Shown: positions 24,577-36,149 of the stretch, piece by piece
How the letters are laid out: every line of letters starts with the position of its first letter
How positions within the stretch are numbered: position 1 is the stretch's first letter
Origin: Pelodera strongyloides
Taxonomy: Eukaryota; Nematoda; Chromadorea; Rhabditida; Rhabditidae
Length of the DNA: 64,000 nucleotides
Direction: 5' to 3'
Assembly: GCA_036852015.1 (NCBI GenBank)
Contig: JAANDG010000354.1
Coordinates: 1 to 64,000, forward strand
Notes under the pieces: generated by a model
What the model saw: the letters and a program-made list of their open reading frames with translations, nothing else
Told to the model about the DNA's origin: nothing
Databases searched by the model: none
Made by a program: the position numbers and the translations under genes

Positions 24577-26759
24577 CAAACCTCACACAAACACACACAA
24601 ACACACACATACTCGGGTTTAACTAATATTAAAATATCTCTGTTCTTCATAACGAAAATTCTCTCAAGTGAAGATGCGTAAGATTCTTCCTTTTCCTTCC
24701 CGCCACCGTTCTTCTATTGATTACTTTTGGTTTTTCTGTAGGCCTTAGGATCTTCGTCGGCCGGGAGTGTCGTTACTGCACGACCAAGCCGACCTTCCAT
24801 ATGGTAGCTGAGAGTTCCTAAAGAGTGCGGTGCTGACGCAACCGCGCGCGTTGCGGTTCGGCGGGAGCGAAGTTCCAATTCGACCGTCGTCATTTCATTG
24901 CCCCCTTTCTCGCTTTTCGCTCATGAGAGTTTTTCAGTTGTTTATAGTTGTTATTATTGCTTTAGATTAGTTTAGTTGTTTCTAATGCTAGTGCTAGTAG
25001 ACGGCGCACCGTGCCCCTCCAGGGGCAAAAGCCGTATAGTTGCAACCTGTTGGCTAAGTTAACACTTTGTTTTGTCTAAAAATAGTACAGTTGATGCGCG
25101 AAATAAACGCAAATAAACTAAGGATACAAGTAGCAAATGTCGAGCTTTTTCGCTTTGTGTTATCCACTGTTTCGTGCGTGCACTTCTTCTTCTTTCCAGG
25201 TTCAATGCTGGTCACGTTGGTCGAGCAAAGAGGAGCCGTCTTCTTATCCAGGTTTGTTCTTCTTCTCGTAGCCGATGGCTGGAGGGCTTCCAAGCCAGTG
25301 CAATCCCTCCAAGTCATATATTTAGTAGACGGCGGAGGTGTATCCTCACAGTTTTGGCCGATTTATTTTTAATTCAGCTAGTTATGGCAAAATATGTTTT
25401 CATTGAATTTTAATTTTCCATTGCCTCTAGTTATATTTATAGATTTTTCAGTTATGAACGTTCTGAATTGGATTCGTCCCCGACTCCCGACAATGAATGA
25501 GGAGTAAATTGAAGATTAGGTTAGTTTTGAAAGTTCCCTAGTTTATTTTTATTGGGAAAAAAGATTAGTACCCAGTTGACTAGTTATAGTTGCTAACACA
25601 ATGTCGTTATTTGATTTCAATAAGTTATCCGTTGAACAGTTAATTATTTCGTAGGAGTTATATTTTTCAGTTTCGGTCGCGCGTGGGGCGTTTGTGTTGA
25701 TTTGGACTGTCGAGACGACCTGAAGCCGATTTCACCCAAAACCCGAACTCCCGCTGGTGCGTGGAATAAAATTTACATTTTATTTTAATTTATAGTTGTG
25801 CATCTTGTTTTATTGTTGGTGCAAGTTATCGGTTGTTTCAAAATTCATTGCTGAATAAGTGGTCAATCAGTTTATATCAGAGTTTTCCATAATGGGTGTT
25901 GGTACATATTTTTTAAACATTTCATAGTTAGTTCCGAATGAGAGTTAATCGAATAAGTTCCAAGTGAGGTTTCCTGATAATTTTTGGGAGTTAAATTAAA
26001 CCAAATGTAAAAATTAAAAAGCATTGCCGGATATTAACCGAGTTTTCAAGTTCAGTTTTTATTCACAACGTTTAACTGAAGTAATTTCAACAGGGTAGTT
26101 ATCCTCTAACGGGAGTTAAATCAAGAGGCCGCTGCTTTAGTTTAGAATGTTAAACCAAAACTGCCGTAGCAGTAAGGTTTTTTTACGCTTTTTCTTCTTG
26201 ATGAAGAAAAGTTTACCGATTGTGAGCCGTAGCCCCCGTTTCGGGTAGTTGTCAGGCTTGGACCTCAAGCTAGTGTTCCGTAGAGAAATGAAAGGAGTTT
26301 TAACACCGAATGCTCGATTTGTAAAAACGTTTTTTGATGTTAAGTTCACGAGTTTACTTGTTTTACGATTTAGGAGTTTTCCATGTTTGTTTCGTACCGA
26401 ATAAGTTGGTTTATTTGCATTAAATACGAAAAGCAGTGGATTTCTCGGTACTGAGCATATGGAGTTCACTGATTTTCGACGAGTTAGTCAAAACATTCAC
26501 CTCTGTGATTTTGGGCAAATCAGTTGACAGAAGCTAGTCGTAAATATTGAACAGAGTTGGTGTAGGCGCTTTTTGTGTAGTGCAGCAATGCGAATTTTCT
26601 CGACAATTAGTTAAAAAACGGTTTATTAGGAACAATTTGAACACATTCGGGAAGGTGTGAGTAATTTGAGATTAGTTGCGCGGACAGTTGAATTAGAGAT
26701 CAAAATAGAAGTCACTGGTGATGTGAGTTGCCCATGAGTTGATGCGTGAGGGAGTTGGA
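24577..26759. other. AGTT-enriched non-coding tract
   Basis: No credible ORF. AGTT is strikingly over-represented (12 in 25801-26100). A small GC-rich hairpin, GTGCCCCTCCAGGGGCA, lies near 25010. Probably decayed interior of the retroelement whose gag lies to the right, but no pol motif was found. Confidence 0.4.
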
Positions 26760-28860
26760 TTATAGGAAGAAGAATGAGAAGTTGACCCTTAGTTGATAGA
26801 TGAAAAGGAAAATGAGGGAGTTGCGAATTAGATAGAGGAGAATGAGAAGTTGGGATTTGGAACGAAAAAACTCACGTTCTCGCTCCTCGTTATCTTCAAT
26901 TGCTCTTCCTTGAGCTACCGTTGTGTAGTCCACGAATTCCTTCTTCTCACTCTGTGAAATCCATCCATCCCTTTCTTCTTCCAATGGCATCGGTTGTTCG
27001 GCACATTCGTTGATTGCAGCTCCAGCCTCTTCCGACACAATATTTACGTGGGCTGGTTTAGGTCGGTTGAAGTTACTTCCTTTTTTTTCAGATTGACGGA
27101 ATTGTCGTGGTCCGACATCACCTTGCTTGGAAACGAACGGACTCACTTCTTTTCTCAAGAAATTCGACGGGGCCATAGGAGTTCGTTTTACCTGATGGAA
27201 ATCTGGTGATGGTGAGTTAGAATTCCTTTCAGTTTTCCATTGAAATGCTTGATGTGGAGTTTGTGAATTTCTTTCATAGTTCGTTCTATGTGGCGCAGTT
27301 TCTCGTTCGAAATCGTCGGAGTTCGTGTTTCTCGTAAAGTTAGGTCTCTGACCATCGCCCCAGTTCTGTTTGTGACAGATCTGCGAGTTATGCGGACCGT
27401 TGCATGACGAGCACACTTGTTCCAAAAATGGAATGTTCCATGGTCTCTTTCGAAGCAACGAACACACGCATTACTTTCCGTCAGTTTCTCGCGTTTCACA
27501 GAAAATGAGAGAGATGCTTGACAGTTCTGTGGCCGAGATTGCCGCAGAATAAACACTGGAGTGTAGTTAATAATAACAATAATTTATTACACCACAAAGG
27601 TGCTCACAAACATACATAATTAATAAATACAGTTAAGACAGAAAAACGGTAATAAGGGACATAAGGTACATGAGGAGTTGAGGAGTTTTCATAAGTTAAA
27701 CTTCCTTTCAGTTTCGACATGTGCATCCACAAGAATCTTCACTTGTCCCAGAAGGTGTCTGTCGACCTCTCGGAGTTATCGGTACGTTCTTTGATTGTAA
27801 GTTGGTGAATAAATCCGTAGCGGAATTTAGATTTGAGTGTGCTTCGGTATTGAGTGGTTTCCACCGAATCGTAGCGCTTGTGTTGGTTAGTTATCGCTTT
27901 CACAGCATAATAAGTTCGCTGCAGGCCATTCCCTGAGCTAGTTGATCTCTGCAATCCGGAGAGTTTAGCAAAGAGGGCTAGCTTCTTTGCGTAGGTGTCG
28001 TTAAACTGATCGGTAAGAGTTGCTACAATGTCTTCGTAGCATTCCGCGGTTGATTCTGCAAAATACACTAGTGCAGTTCCTTTGCATTTTTTGCGAAGAA
28101 TCGAGAGTTTATTTGTTTCAGGATACGGCTGGTCGTGGATGAGGGGACCGAAGACGTCGTAGAATGTATCCCAGGTGTCGGGATCTCCATTGAATTCAGG
28201 GACATCGACTTACAACAATACTCGACTGAGCCGAAGATCCATCAGGGCAGGTTGGTGATTTCTAATCGATATAATTACCTCCGTGCGGGGAGTTTTACGT
28301 GTTCTTTCGTAGTTGTCAGTGAGAGTTGCTTGGGGAACTTGTCCACGTTGTGGATTTAATGTCGGTCTTTGGATGACCGTGATTGGGTTGAGTTAGCCGC
28401 CCGTTCTGGGGAGTTATCTTTCGGAGAGGGAGCTTGTCTCGCTCTCTGATCCAACTCGGCGAGTTCGCGAAGTTATCGTTCAATGTCCGCTAAGGGAGTT
28501 GGGGTTCTATTTTCGGGTATACTATGGGGTTCGCCACGTTCCCTGGGTTTATCAACCCGCTCGACTGGATTGGTATCACCTGGAGTTGGAGGTTGTTGTA
28601 CCAGAGTTGTTTCCGCCTCTTCTGAAGCAGTGGTTGGGTGCAATTGGGTTTGAGACAACGTATACGGTGTGAGCCTTGAGGGCTCGTCCAAGAGAATGCC
28701 GTGATCGTCGGCAGCATTATTGAGTTCGACAATATAGTTACTCAGTGTTTTAAATAGTTCGTCAGTTCCATTTTCGGCTAGACATCATTTTCGGCTAGAC
28801 ATTAAAAAGAATCAAGTTGTTACCTTTCAGATCTTGGGCTTCTGAAAGATTTGCCTCCAT
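26760..28860 (-). pseudogene. Decayed BEL/Pao-type gag
   Basis: Minus-strand reading across several frames gives a Gag. A capsid-like domain runs from about 28215 to 27740 (PEFNGDPDTWDTFYDVF, then KLSILRKKCKGTAL and FAESTAECYEDIVATL), matching the pattern of the BEL Gag domain DUF1759. Further on, around 27560-27400, zinc-knuckle remnants appear (CLFCGNLGHRTVK, CHxxQxC-like CNGPHNSQICHK). Stops and frame changes interrupt it, for example between 28360 and 28215 and near 27590-27700. No pol follows. It is a different element from the one at 10-15 kb, with clearly different Gag sequence. Confidence 0.7.
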
Positions 28861-29210
28861 GTTATTTTGAATTTTCTCGAGAGTTTTAAAGACGGTTAAT
28901 GGCAGTTTCAGTTCGGTCAGTTGACAAATTGTCCCAGTTTGTAGCAATAAGTTCCTGCACCGAATCCAAACGGGAGTTGAAATGTTTAGTTGTACGGCTT
29001 ATTTGTTTCTTTCAGGTTTTCGGGGCGAATAGTATTCGTCTGACAGGGGAGCCATCCTGGAATGACGACACCGGACGTGCACTCAAATCGACAACAATAA
29101 AACCAAGATCAAGGAGAAAAATATGAAAAAAATTGAAGTTGAATAATAAAGTTGAAATTTGATTAATAAATAAAAACTGATTGTTTGTTTGGTCACTGAT
29201 AATGAGGTCA

Positions 29211-29236
29211 CAGTTCGATCCCGGGTTGGGGTACCA
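29211..29236 (-). promoter_or_regulatory. Retroelement primer-binding-site-like sequence
   Basis: On the minus strand, TGGTACCCCAACCCGGGATC immediately follows a CA dinucleotide ending an LTR-like segment. TGG plus the complement of a tRNA T-arm (plus strand GTTCGATCCCGGG...CCA) is the classic layout of a tRNA primer site just inside a 5' LTR. It lies upstream of the decayed gag in the correct orientation. Confidence 0.6.
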
Positions 29237-29310
29237 TGAAAAGACTAGCACTCTGTGGTTGTGCTTTCGTCTTCCGACCCGAAGTCGGGTAACCGGGAAT
29301 ATAAACCCCA
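29237..29310 (-). mobile_element. 5' LTR remnant with internal deletion
   Basis: It matches the two ends of the LTR-like sequence at 24158-24576 in inverse orientation, joined without the middle. It abuts the primer-binding site at 29236. Confidence 0.5.
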
Positions 29311-29327
29311 ATACTAAGGTAATTATG

Positions 29328-29335
<8 letters not shown>

Positions 29336-29364
<29 letters not shown>

Positions 29365-29381
29365 TATATAATATATATATA

Positions 29382-29413
<32 letters not shown>

Positions 29414-29414
29414 G
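29336..29414. repeat. (TA)n microsatellite
   Basis: About 78 bp of near-pure TA dinucleotides with a few interruptions, next to the LTR remnant. Confidence 0.97.
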
Positions 29415-30594
29415 AGTGGTCGACAGTATCTCTTACATGAATTACGTGATATTTATGGTTTATATAAATATTCATGCGGTTATTAATAAGATTTCGTTCT
29501 AGTCTGCCTACTGAAGTTTGTGGCGTACATTCTATGCAAGCAGCGCAACACCCAAGCACCTTATGTTCTACTTTACACCATGTCCATCAAACAATACTTG
29601 TCAAAACGCCGGCAATATATTTAATTCTCTAAACCTATTCTGCGAACAAATTTCTTCAGACACAATCTCGTGAATCCGAAAAGTTTATTTTAACACCCCC
29701 CCCCCCCATTCTTCTCAAAACTAGTAACTCCTTTCCATTCTCTGAACCTACTGTGTGCATAAACACTGGTTGTGATATTATATTATAACCTCGAAGTTAT
29801 TTTGAAGCAAGAAACAACAAAAAAAAACCATCAGAAAAGAAACAATTTTATAAAATTCTCAACCACCAATACTTGATATTCTTCGAGATCGCAAATACCA
29901 CGTATTAAATGAGCAAGTTGAGTAGGAATAATGGGATAACTACGAGAAGATATGAGTAAACTAGGAAATCAATATATGTATTATGAAAAATCCGAGGAAC
30001 ACCGGCTTAAATAAAATTAAAAATAGGTCTACGAAAGTGAATAATATAATTTAAAACAGTATATCTAAAGGAATCTCAAGGAATATTGCAAATGAAGTAA
30101 TATTGCACAATTCGAACTAGCGAAAAACGAATAACTGAAAGAAATGAACAACTAGAATAATCTACTTATGAAAGTCTCCTGCATTAGAAATTAAGCAAGA
30201 CTAAGACAGTGCGCTAACTAAAAAAGGTGTTAACTGAGAAAAAAAGGCTCAAATGTATATAAAAATCCAAATTACGAACTTGCATCAATAATTCTCAAAA
30301 ATGGGGGCGGTGAATAAAGCTAACGCAATCCATTTATAACTATGAACATAGAACAACATAAACATCAAAACAACAATATACAATTCAGAACGAGTCAAGT
30401 GAATATTACAATCATTGCTTGTAAACCGAACTCTAATAAGCACAAACAAACAAAATTGCGCTTTACAAAACCAGGTCATAATCACAGTCAGAGAGAGTCG
30501 CATACAAGTACACTAATGAACTGACCTAGCACAAACTAACATAATCCCAATAGAAAGCACACCCTATCCTCTACAAAGCACCGTTCCTACCCAT
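29415..30594. other. Spacer downstream of haspin paralogue B
   Basis: AT-rich, with a C run near 29694-29707. No gene seen; it presumably includes the 3' UTR and terminator of paralogue B. Confidence 0.45.
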
Positions 30595-33500
30595 TCAAAC
30601 AGATTGTTGTTGCTGCTTCAACAACTTGCGGAAGTCGTGGTCTCCCTTGACGTACTGCTCGATTGTTTCGTACCGAAGGACACTGAAACACAATTTCGTC
30701 TTCAACGCTCTGTAACCTTTAGAAACAAAACTATTAACGTATTATCAACCTTTTTTTCGATTATAGTCACTTTACTGGATTGTTTTTACTAATAGTTGTG
30801 TGTTGCCCACTGCTATAATAAAAGATCTAGTTGTTATGCTTAATTAAATACGACATTTGCGTAAAACTGGTCCAGGTTTATTGTAGCAGCCATGCATCAG
30901 GCTATAACAGAAGTGTTAAACAAAAAACCAATGCTAAAAAATCAAACGCACCCATCAAACACAATTTGCAACGCCTCTTTTCTCTTGTTGGAAGTCCGCT
31001 TCTAAATTGAATGCATTTAAAGCGATGATCTAATACGAAATACATGTTATATTCACATTTGCATGAAGGTGAGCACTGCAAACACTAGGCATACATAAAG
31101 GTGAGAGTCAGAAAACAAAACAAGAACGTACCGTGTAAATGGCACCCGTGAGCACCCTACTCAAGTAGTGGCACCAGAATACATTGCTCTTTGGAGAGAA
31201 GTCGGCCCAGTTGTTTCTGAACAAGTCGCGTATTTACAAGAGATTTACAAAAAAAACATTGGGGGCTTACAAGTCCACTATACCATTAGTGCAAAAAACA
31301 TAGTAAGTTGTGCTACTGCGAGATATGACTATGAAAACATTAAATGACTGTCGAAATTTGTCATCTGAAATCAACTCACTTATTGTTAGCTTGCATCATC
31401 TTATATATCTGGAACTGGTAGTCCTTGGATGATGCCGTGAACAACGCTGGGTCCGTTGCCGCGTCGAAGAAGTACTTCGAGGATCCTGAGAAGATTTTTT
31501 ACATTGAACTACTATTTATCATTGTTGTTGGCATTAACAACTCGATACATAATTCTTGGTCGTCCATAATCGAAATTTTTTCAAAGATGCATGAATTAAA
31601 ACTTTCAGTTTAATAATAGTTTAAACACTCTTTGCAAATGGGTGAAACTAATAAAACCACATGTGTCAAGAAAAAGATCGAGATGACTAGTTTACAAATT
31701 GTTATCGCAAGTGCAGGGCATGTCGCCCACCTGTTGTGTGGTCGTGCCATCATTCACCCACCGTGTTCCATCCTCGACAGTGAAAAGTCTATTATACAGA
31801 CTTTGACACCGAACGTCTTGACGGACCTATCCTTTCCATCGAGCCGGTAGCTGAAAGAGATGTCGATTAACGAATCTGAATATATTGAAACGATATTAAT
31901 GTGGGTTGTATATTATTCTTTAAAGCTGCATTTCCAATATTATATGAACATTTTCTGTGTCCGACGCCCTCATTAACTAGAAAGGCACATATTCCATATG
32001 GTTTGGTTCCCCGCAGGGCATTGTTATACTGTCGCTAAATTAATGCATACAGTAATTGGTGATATCGTGCACTGGTATATTTGAAGCAAAAAATGTAAGA
32101 CAGTAAGAGAACACAATTAAAGCAGTAGCGAAAACGAACCGTTAACTTCTATTAACTTCTATCTATGGGTTCCGTCTAAGGTCCGAAATGCTCACAGAGC
32201 ACACAACACTCATCAGTTGCCCAAGAGCTGCAAAAGGCTTCTTTTTTACCTTACTGTTGCCTCGTCGGTCTGCTGGACCAGCACGTTGCCTGCGTGAAGG
32301 TCCCTGTGCTCGAACTTCAGTTCCTTCTCGGCAACAGTCAGGGCCAGCATCGATTGGACAAGGATCGAGGTGGCCTGACGCTCATCCGCGACCTATAGTA
32401 AGACACCAAATGGAGATACAATCTACAAACCGTAAGTAGGAACATCAAAAAAGCTTTCGAACAAATACAGACACACATAATACTTGTTATATCCCACCTC
32501 ATAACCTTCCAGTTCCTGACCACCCAACGACAGACCAATGCAGAGGAAGCGTTGACCCTGAAATTAAGCATAATTGGTACGAAACCAAAAGCATCCGAAT
32601 AGTCGTATATAAGGTCATGCAGACATAGTATACACAATATCACTTCATATACTATTAAATGTATGTCATAACAGTTTCTTCGACAAGGATCATTTTTATA
32701 TTAGTGTTAACTACTATTCACTAACTTAAACAACCATCGTAAAAATATCCAAGATTAGCTTAAACAATAACCCACCTGGACTGCATATTCGTTTGGTCTG
32801 TCATTGTATGTGCCCTTGTCGTGTGCGAATTCATCCCAGGCACGGAGGAGCTCTGCCGGGTACAATCCTAAATTTAAAAAAAAAACTCGTTTACTTTACG
32901 TTCATCAGAGTTTAAGCAAGTAATAATGTAAGAACCATAACAGATCCCATTCCTTCCAACTGTCCTTATATGTACGAACAATAATGAAGATGACAAGGAA
33001 AACGGTGACACTACAGGGACGAAACCGCGAATATAAATTGAGAGAGCCGCGCGCTATTCTTCACTCTACATAAGTAATTTACGGCGTCCTCCCTCTGAAG
33101 AATTTTTGGCTTCCTCGTTCAAATGTCCACAAAACAAAATGTAAAAAGGAAAGGATTCCCCCATTATAATAAGAGCTAAGTCTGACCGTTGACAACCCAG
33201 GCTGCTTGGAGGGAAATAAATGTATCGGTCCGGTGGGTTGCTCCGTTGGCGAGGTTTCCCAGTTCTCTCGTGATTTTTAGCTGAAATATTGGTCAAATTT
33301 AGGCGAACGATCGAATCCTACTAAATATTTCCCGCTAGAATATTGAGTTTAGTGTTTATCTACAAATTCCTGGCGGAAATTCAGCAACACGAATTATACA
33401 ACTGGAAAACGTCGAATTCACGATCCATGCCAAATTTGATTATTGACTTCAGTTCAGGTATTTTGTTTCTCTTAATCGCAAGAGGAAGAAACCGCATCTA

Positions 33501-35195
33501 ACGCAACATGCAATACACGGCAAATGTTAAATCAAGTTTGCGGTCTTTCATTGGTCAACACGACATGGAACGGGGAAGGTGAGGACAGAGAACAACAAAT
33601 AGAAATTAGCCGAAAGCAGCCTCTCTCTCTGGGACTTTTCCCGTGTCCAACTACACATACCATACCTCATTCACGATAATCGCTGGGTTTCTGAGTTCCT
33701 CGCCGTTGATCTTACCATCAAAACCGCGTGCTGACCGGACGGGGATAATCTAAAATAACATTATTCATTTCTCAACAAATCGAAATTCATCTGAATAACG
33801 GCCACAAAAAGATGATCTCTGTGACGTCATCCATGTATTTAGATTCATTATCGATTTCTTGGGGTACACATACATCATTTATCATTCTAACATCGGTATC
33901 ACAATTCGAATGTTTACTGTTCCTGTCCTTCAGCAAACCTAAATACAATAATTACGGCAATAGAATCAACCCGCAAGTTCCTATTGTGATCTTACTTTAA
34001 GGGCCATGGGTCGTCCACAAAACGTTGTCCTGTAGACTTCGCCAAAAACGCCCTCGCCCAGTTTGCTCGCGGAAGCAAGCACCCTAAAAGATATTGCACG
34101 TTATTCAAGCGCTACGGCAAATGTTTGTAAAAGGTGTTGTCCTGCAGCTATCTCACAATTACAAACCATACATACGCTTTTCATCAACAAATTTGCACGA
34201 AAATAATGCTGAAAAGCCTAACCCTCTATTCAGTTGCAAGTTATTCAATACAATACACATTCTTAAACCAAAATCTTACTCAACGGGAAGGTCTTCCCAG
34301 TCCAAGACTTGACGCTGACCCACAGCGTTCAACAGCACGTCCTCCGGCTCAGGGTGGGCCGCGGCTTTCGGCACTGTGGGTCCCGCCTTGTAGAGCGGCT
34401 CGCCAGCTGCAGTCGTCTCGGGCACATCAGGAATCGTAAGGCCTCCTAGCCTTCTCAGCACCAACATCTCGTCACACTAAGACAGAGCATTTAACATTGT
34501 CCACTCAAAACATATATAAACATATTGAACCATAAACCTAGAAGACAAGCACAATCTAACCAACCTTGCTTATAAACCCCTCGACATACTGTTTCGCGTT
34601 CCTGGTTCTCTGGAAGATTGGCAAAAGGTTGATGAAGCCTTTGGCCGTACAAGCCAGAAGAACAAGATCGGTGTGGATCTTGAACTTCGACTCGTCGGCC
34701 TCAAGATCCTCATTCAACACATTGCCGCATATCTCCTGGACCATTGGCAACACGATCTCGTACTCTGGGGTCTTCAATGCTCGCTGAAAATAAAGCATTT
34801 ACGAGTAATGTAATGTGGAATAGAATAGAATAGAACTTCTGCTGTCGGCGGTGTAACATTATGCGGTGATAGGTAAGTGTCAATCTCGTTTTAATAGTTT
34901 ATTTATCCAGCAAAATTTAAGATAAAAAATGGTGCAGCAAATAAAGAGCCATCGGAAAGAACTATTTTTTATTTCCGTATCATAAGTTGTTACGCCTTTA
35001 TATGAAAAGAAGAAATATTCAAAATATAAGACTGACGGTGAATCGTGGGTTTGGATGCTTGATAACTCCTTTGTTGAAATGTTGCAGGAGGCGGCTGCGG
35101 AGATTGTGCCCTGCCGGGACAAAATAACTTCCCAGTGCAAACAGTTCTTGCTCCGTGTAGTTTCCGCACTTGGACTGTTTCAATGGGGCCGGCAT
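30595..35195 (-). CDS. Haspin-like protein kinase paralogue B, intact 14-exon model
   Basis: Exons: 35195-35037, 34783-34565, 34476-34280, 34083-33996, 33749-33666, 33280-33187, 32867-32776, 32557-32498, 32392-32250, 31850-31762, 31485-31380, 31216-31132, 31001-30952, 30682-30595. Total 1554 nt, 517 residues, every junction in phase with GT/AG ends. Kinase features: P-loop KLGEGVFGEVY (199-209), Lys221 in MALK, TRELGNL (253-259), AWDEF (290-294), YNDRPNEYAV, LSLGGQELE, HRDLHAGNVL with Asp362 and Asn367, IIDFSLSRME with Asp400, DYQFQIYKMM, SNVFWCHYLSRVL. Haspins phosphorylate histone H3 Thr3 in mitosis and replace DFG by DYT; here it is DFS. Catalytic residues are all present, so activity is plausible. 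The N-terminal 190 residues are paralogue-specific. The start is chosen because TTCAG lies directly before the ATG. The first exon is the least certain. Confidence 0.88.
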
Positions 35196-35204
35196 TCTGA
35201 AGTT
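35196..35204 (-). promoter_or_regulatory. Probable trans-splice acceptor before the ATG
   Basis: Minus strand reads TTAACTTCAG then A and the ATG of paralogue B. In nematodes a spliced leader is commonly added a few bases upstream of the start codon at such a site. An ordinary intron with an upstream non-coding exon is the alternative. Confidence 0.45.
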
Positions 35205-35906
35205 AATACATTCAGCAATTTTACGATACAACAAACAATTATGTTCACATGCGTCTGGGGTATGAAGTACACAAAAGACCTAATAAATAGCATATTTGCG
35301 CGGATGAGTTAGGTTCAGAATAGGACGGCATCACGCGGACCTAAAAAGTAGTTGGAATCGGGACGTTTGGCGTTGGTAGCGGGATTACTTTAACCAGTGC
35401 AACACCTTGCCATAGTTTTTTTCGAAAGTTTTCAGCGGACAAAATGTGGCAGTTTTACTTAACCCGTGCGTCATATTGCCACAGCGTTTTTGGAAAGTTT
35501 CGGCTAAACACTGTTAAGACACTGTATCATAAATATAATTTTACATTGTACCGCTGAAAATTGAACAAACCGAGAAAAAATACTTTCGGAGTATGGGTGA
35601 TTGCAAAACAGGTTTAGACTAAGGTGTAGTTCTTGGGAAAAAGTAGGTTCAAATGTAAGATTTATTCAGAATGCAAATACCAGAATTTTGATTGAATATT
35701 TTTTTTCCTTTTTTTTCTCATCGCACTCCCATTCTCTTTTTAATTTACGTTTTTGGAAAATTTTATATATGAGTTTGCGCAAAAGCGTAGAATGTGAAAG
35801 GAAGTTAAAAAAATGTAGAATATAGAAGAACACGCTCACAACAACATATACATAAAAAATAAAATACAGTTAAAAATAAACACTTGTAACCAGAGCCAAG
35901 AGAGGG
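35205..35906. other. Upstream spacer of haspin paralogue B
   Basis: AT-rich. It holds two similar half-sites, CTTTAACCAGTGCAACACC-like near 35390 and ACTTAACCCGTGCGTCATA-like near 35455. No gene seen. Any promoter of paralogue B would lie here. Confidence 0.4.
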
Positions 35907-36125
35907 AAAGGGATTGGTTCACCTGAACTAGTGTTTTTTTGTTTGTTTTTAGGACAATTACCCTTTTTGCACTCCGGACCGATCAATCCACCACTTTATC
36001 ACCCAATATCTTCGTGAGTATTGAAATAGAACACTACTTTTTGTATTCCAAAGTTTTATTATCCCTTATAGAAAATAAAGAAACAATAAAAAACAGTCAC
36101 TACTTCAGGTGAACCGATTAGTTTA
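35907..36125. mobile_element. Deleted foldback MITE, family 2
   Basis: Starts AAAGGGATTGGTTCACCTGAA, jumps after about 45 bp to the centre (GGACAATTACCCTTTTTGCA) and continues through the complete right arm of the element seen at 20920-21282, ending GGTGAACCGATTAGTTTAA. Confidence 0.8.
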
Positions 36126-36149
36126 AAAAGAAAAGTCGAAAACAAAAAA

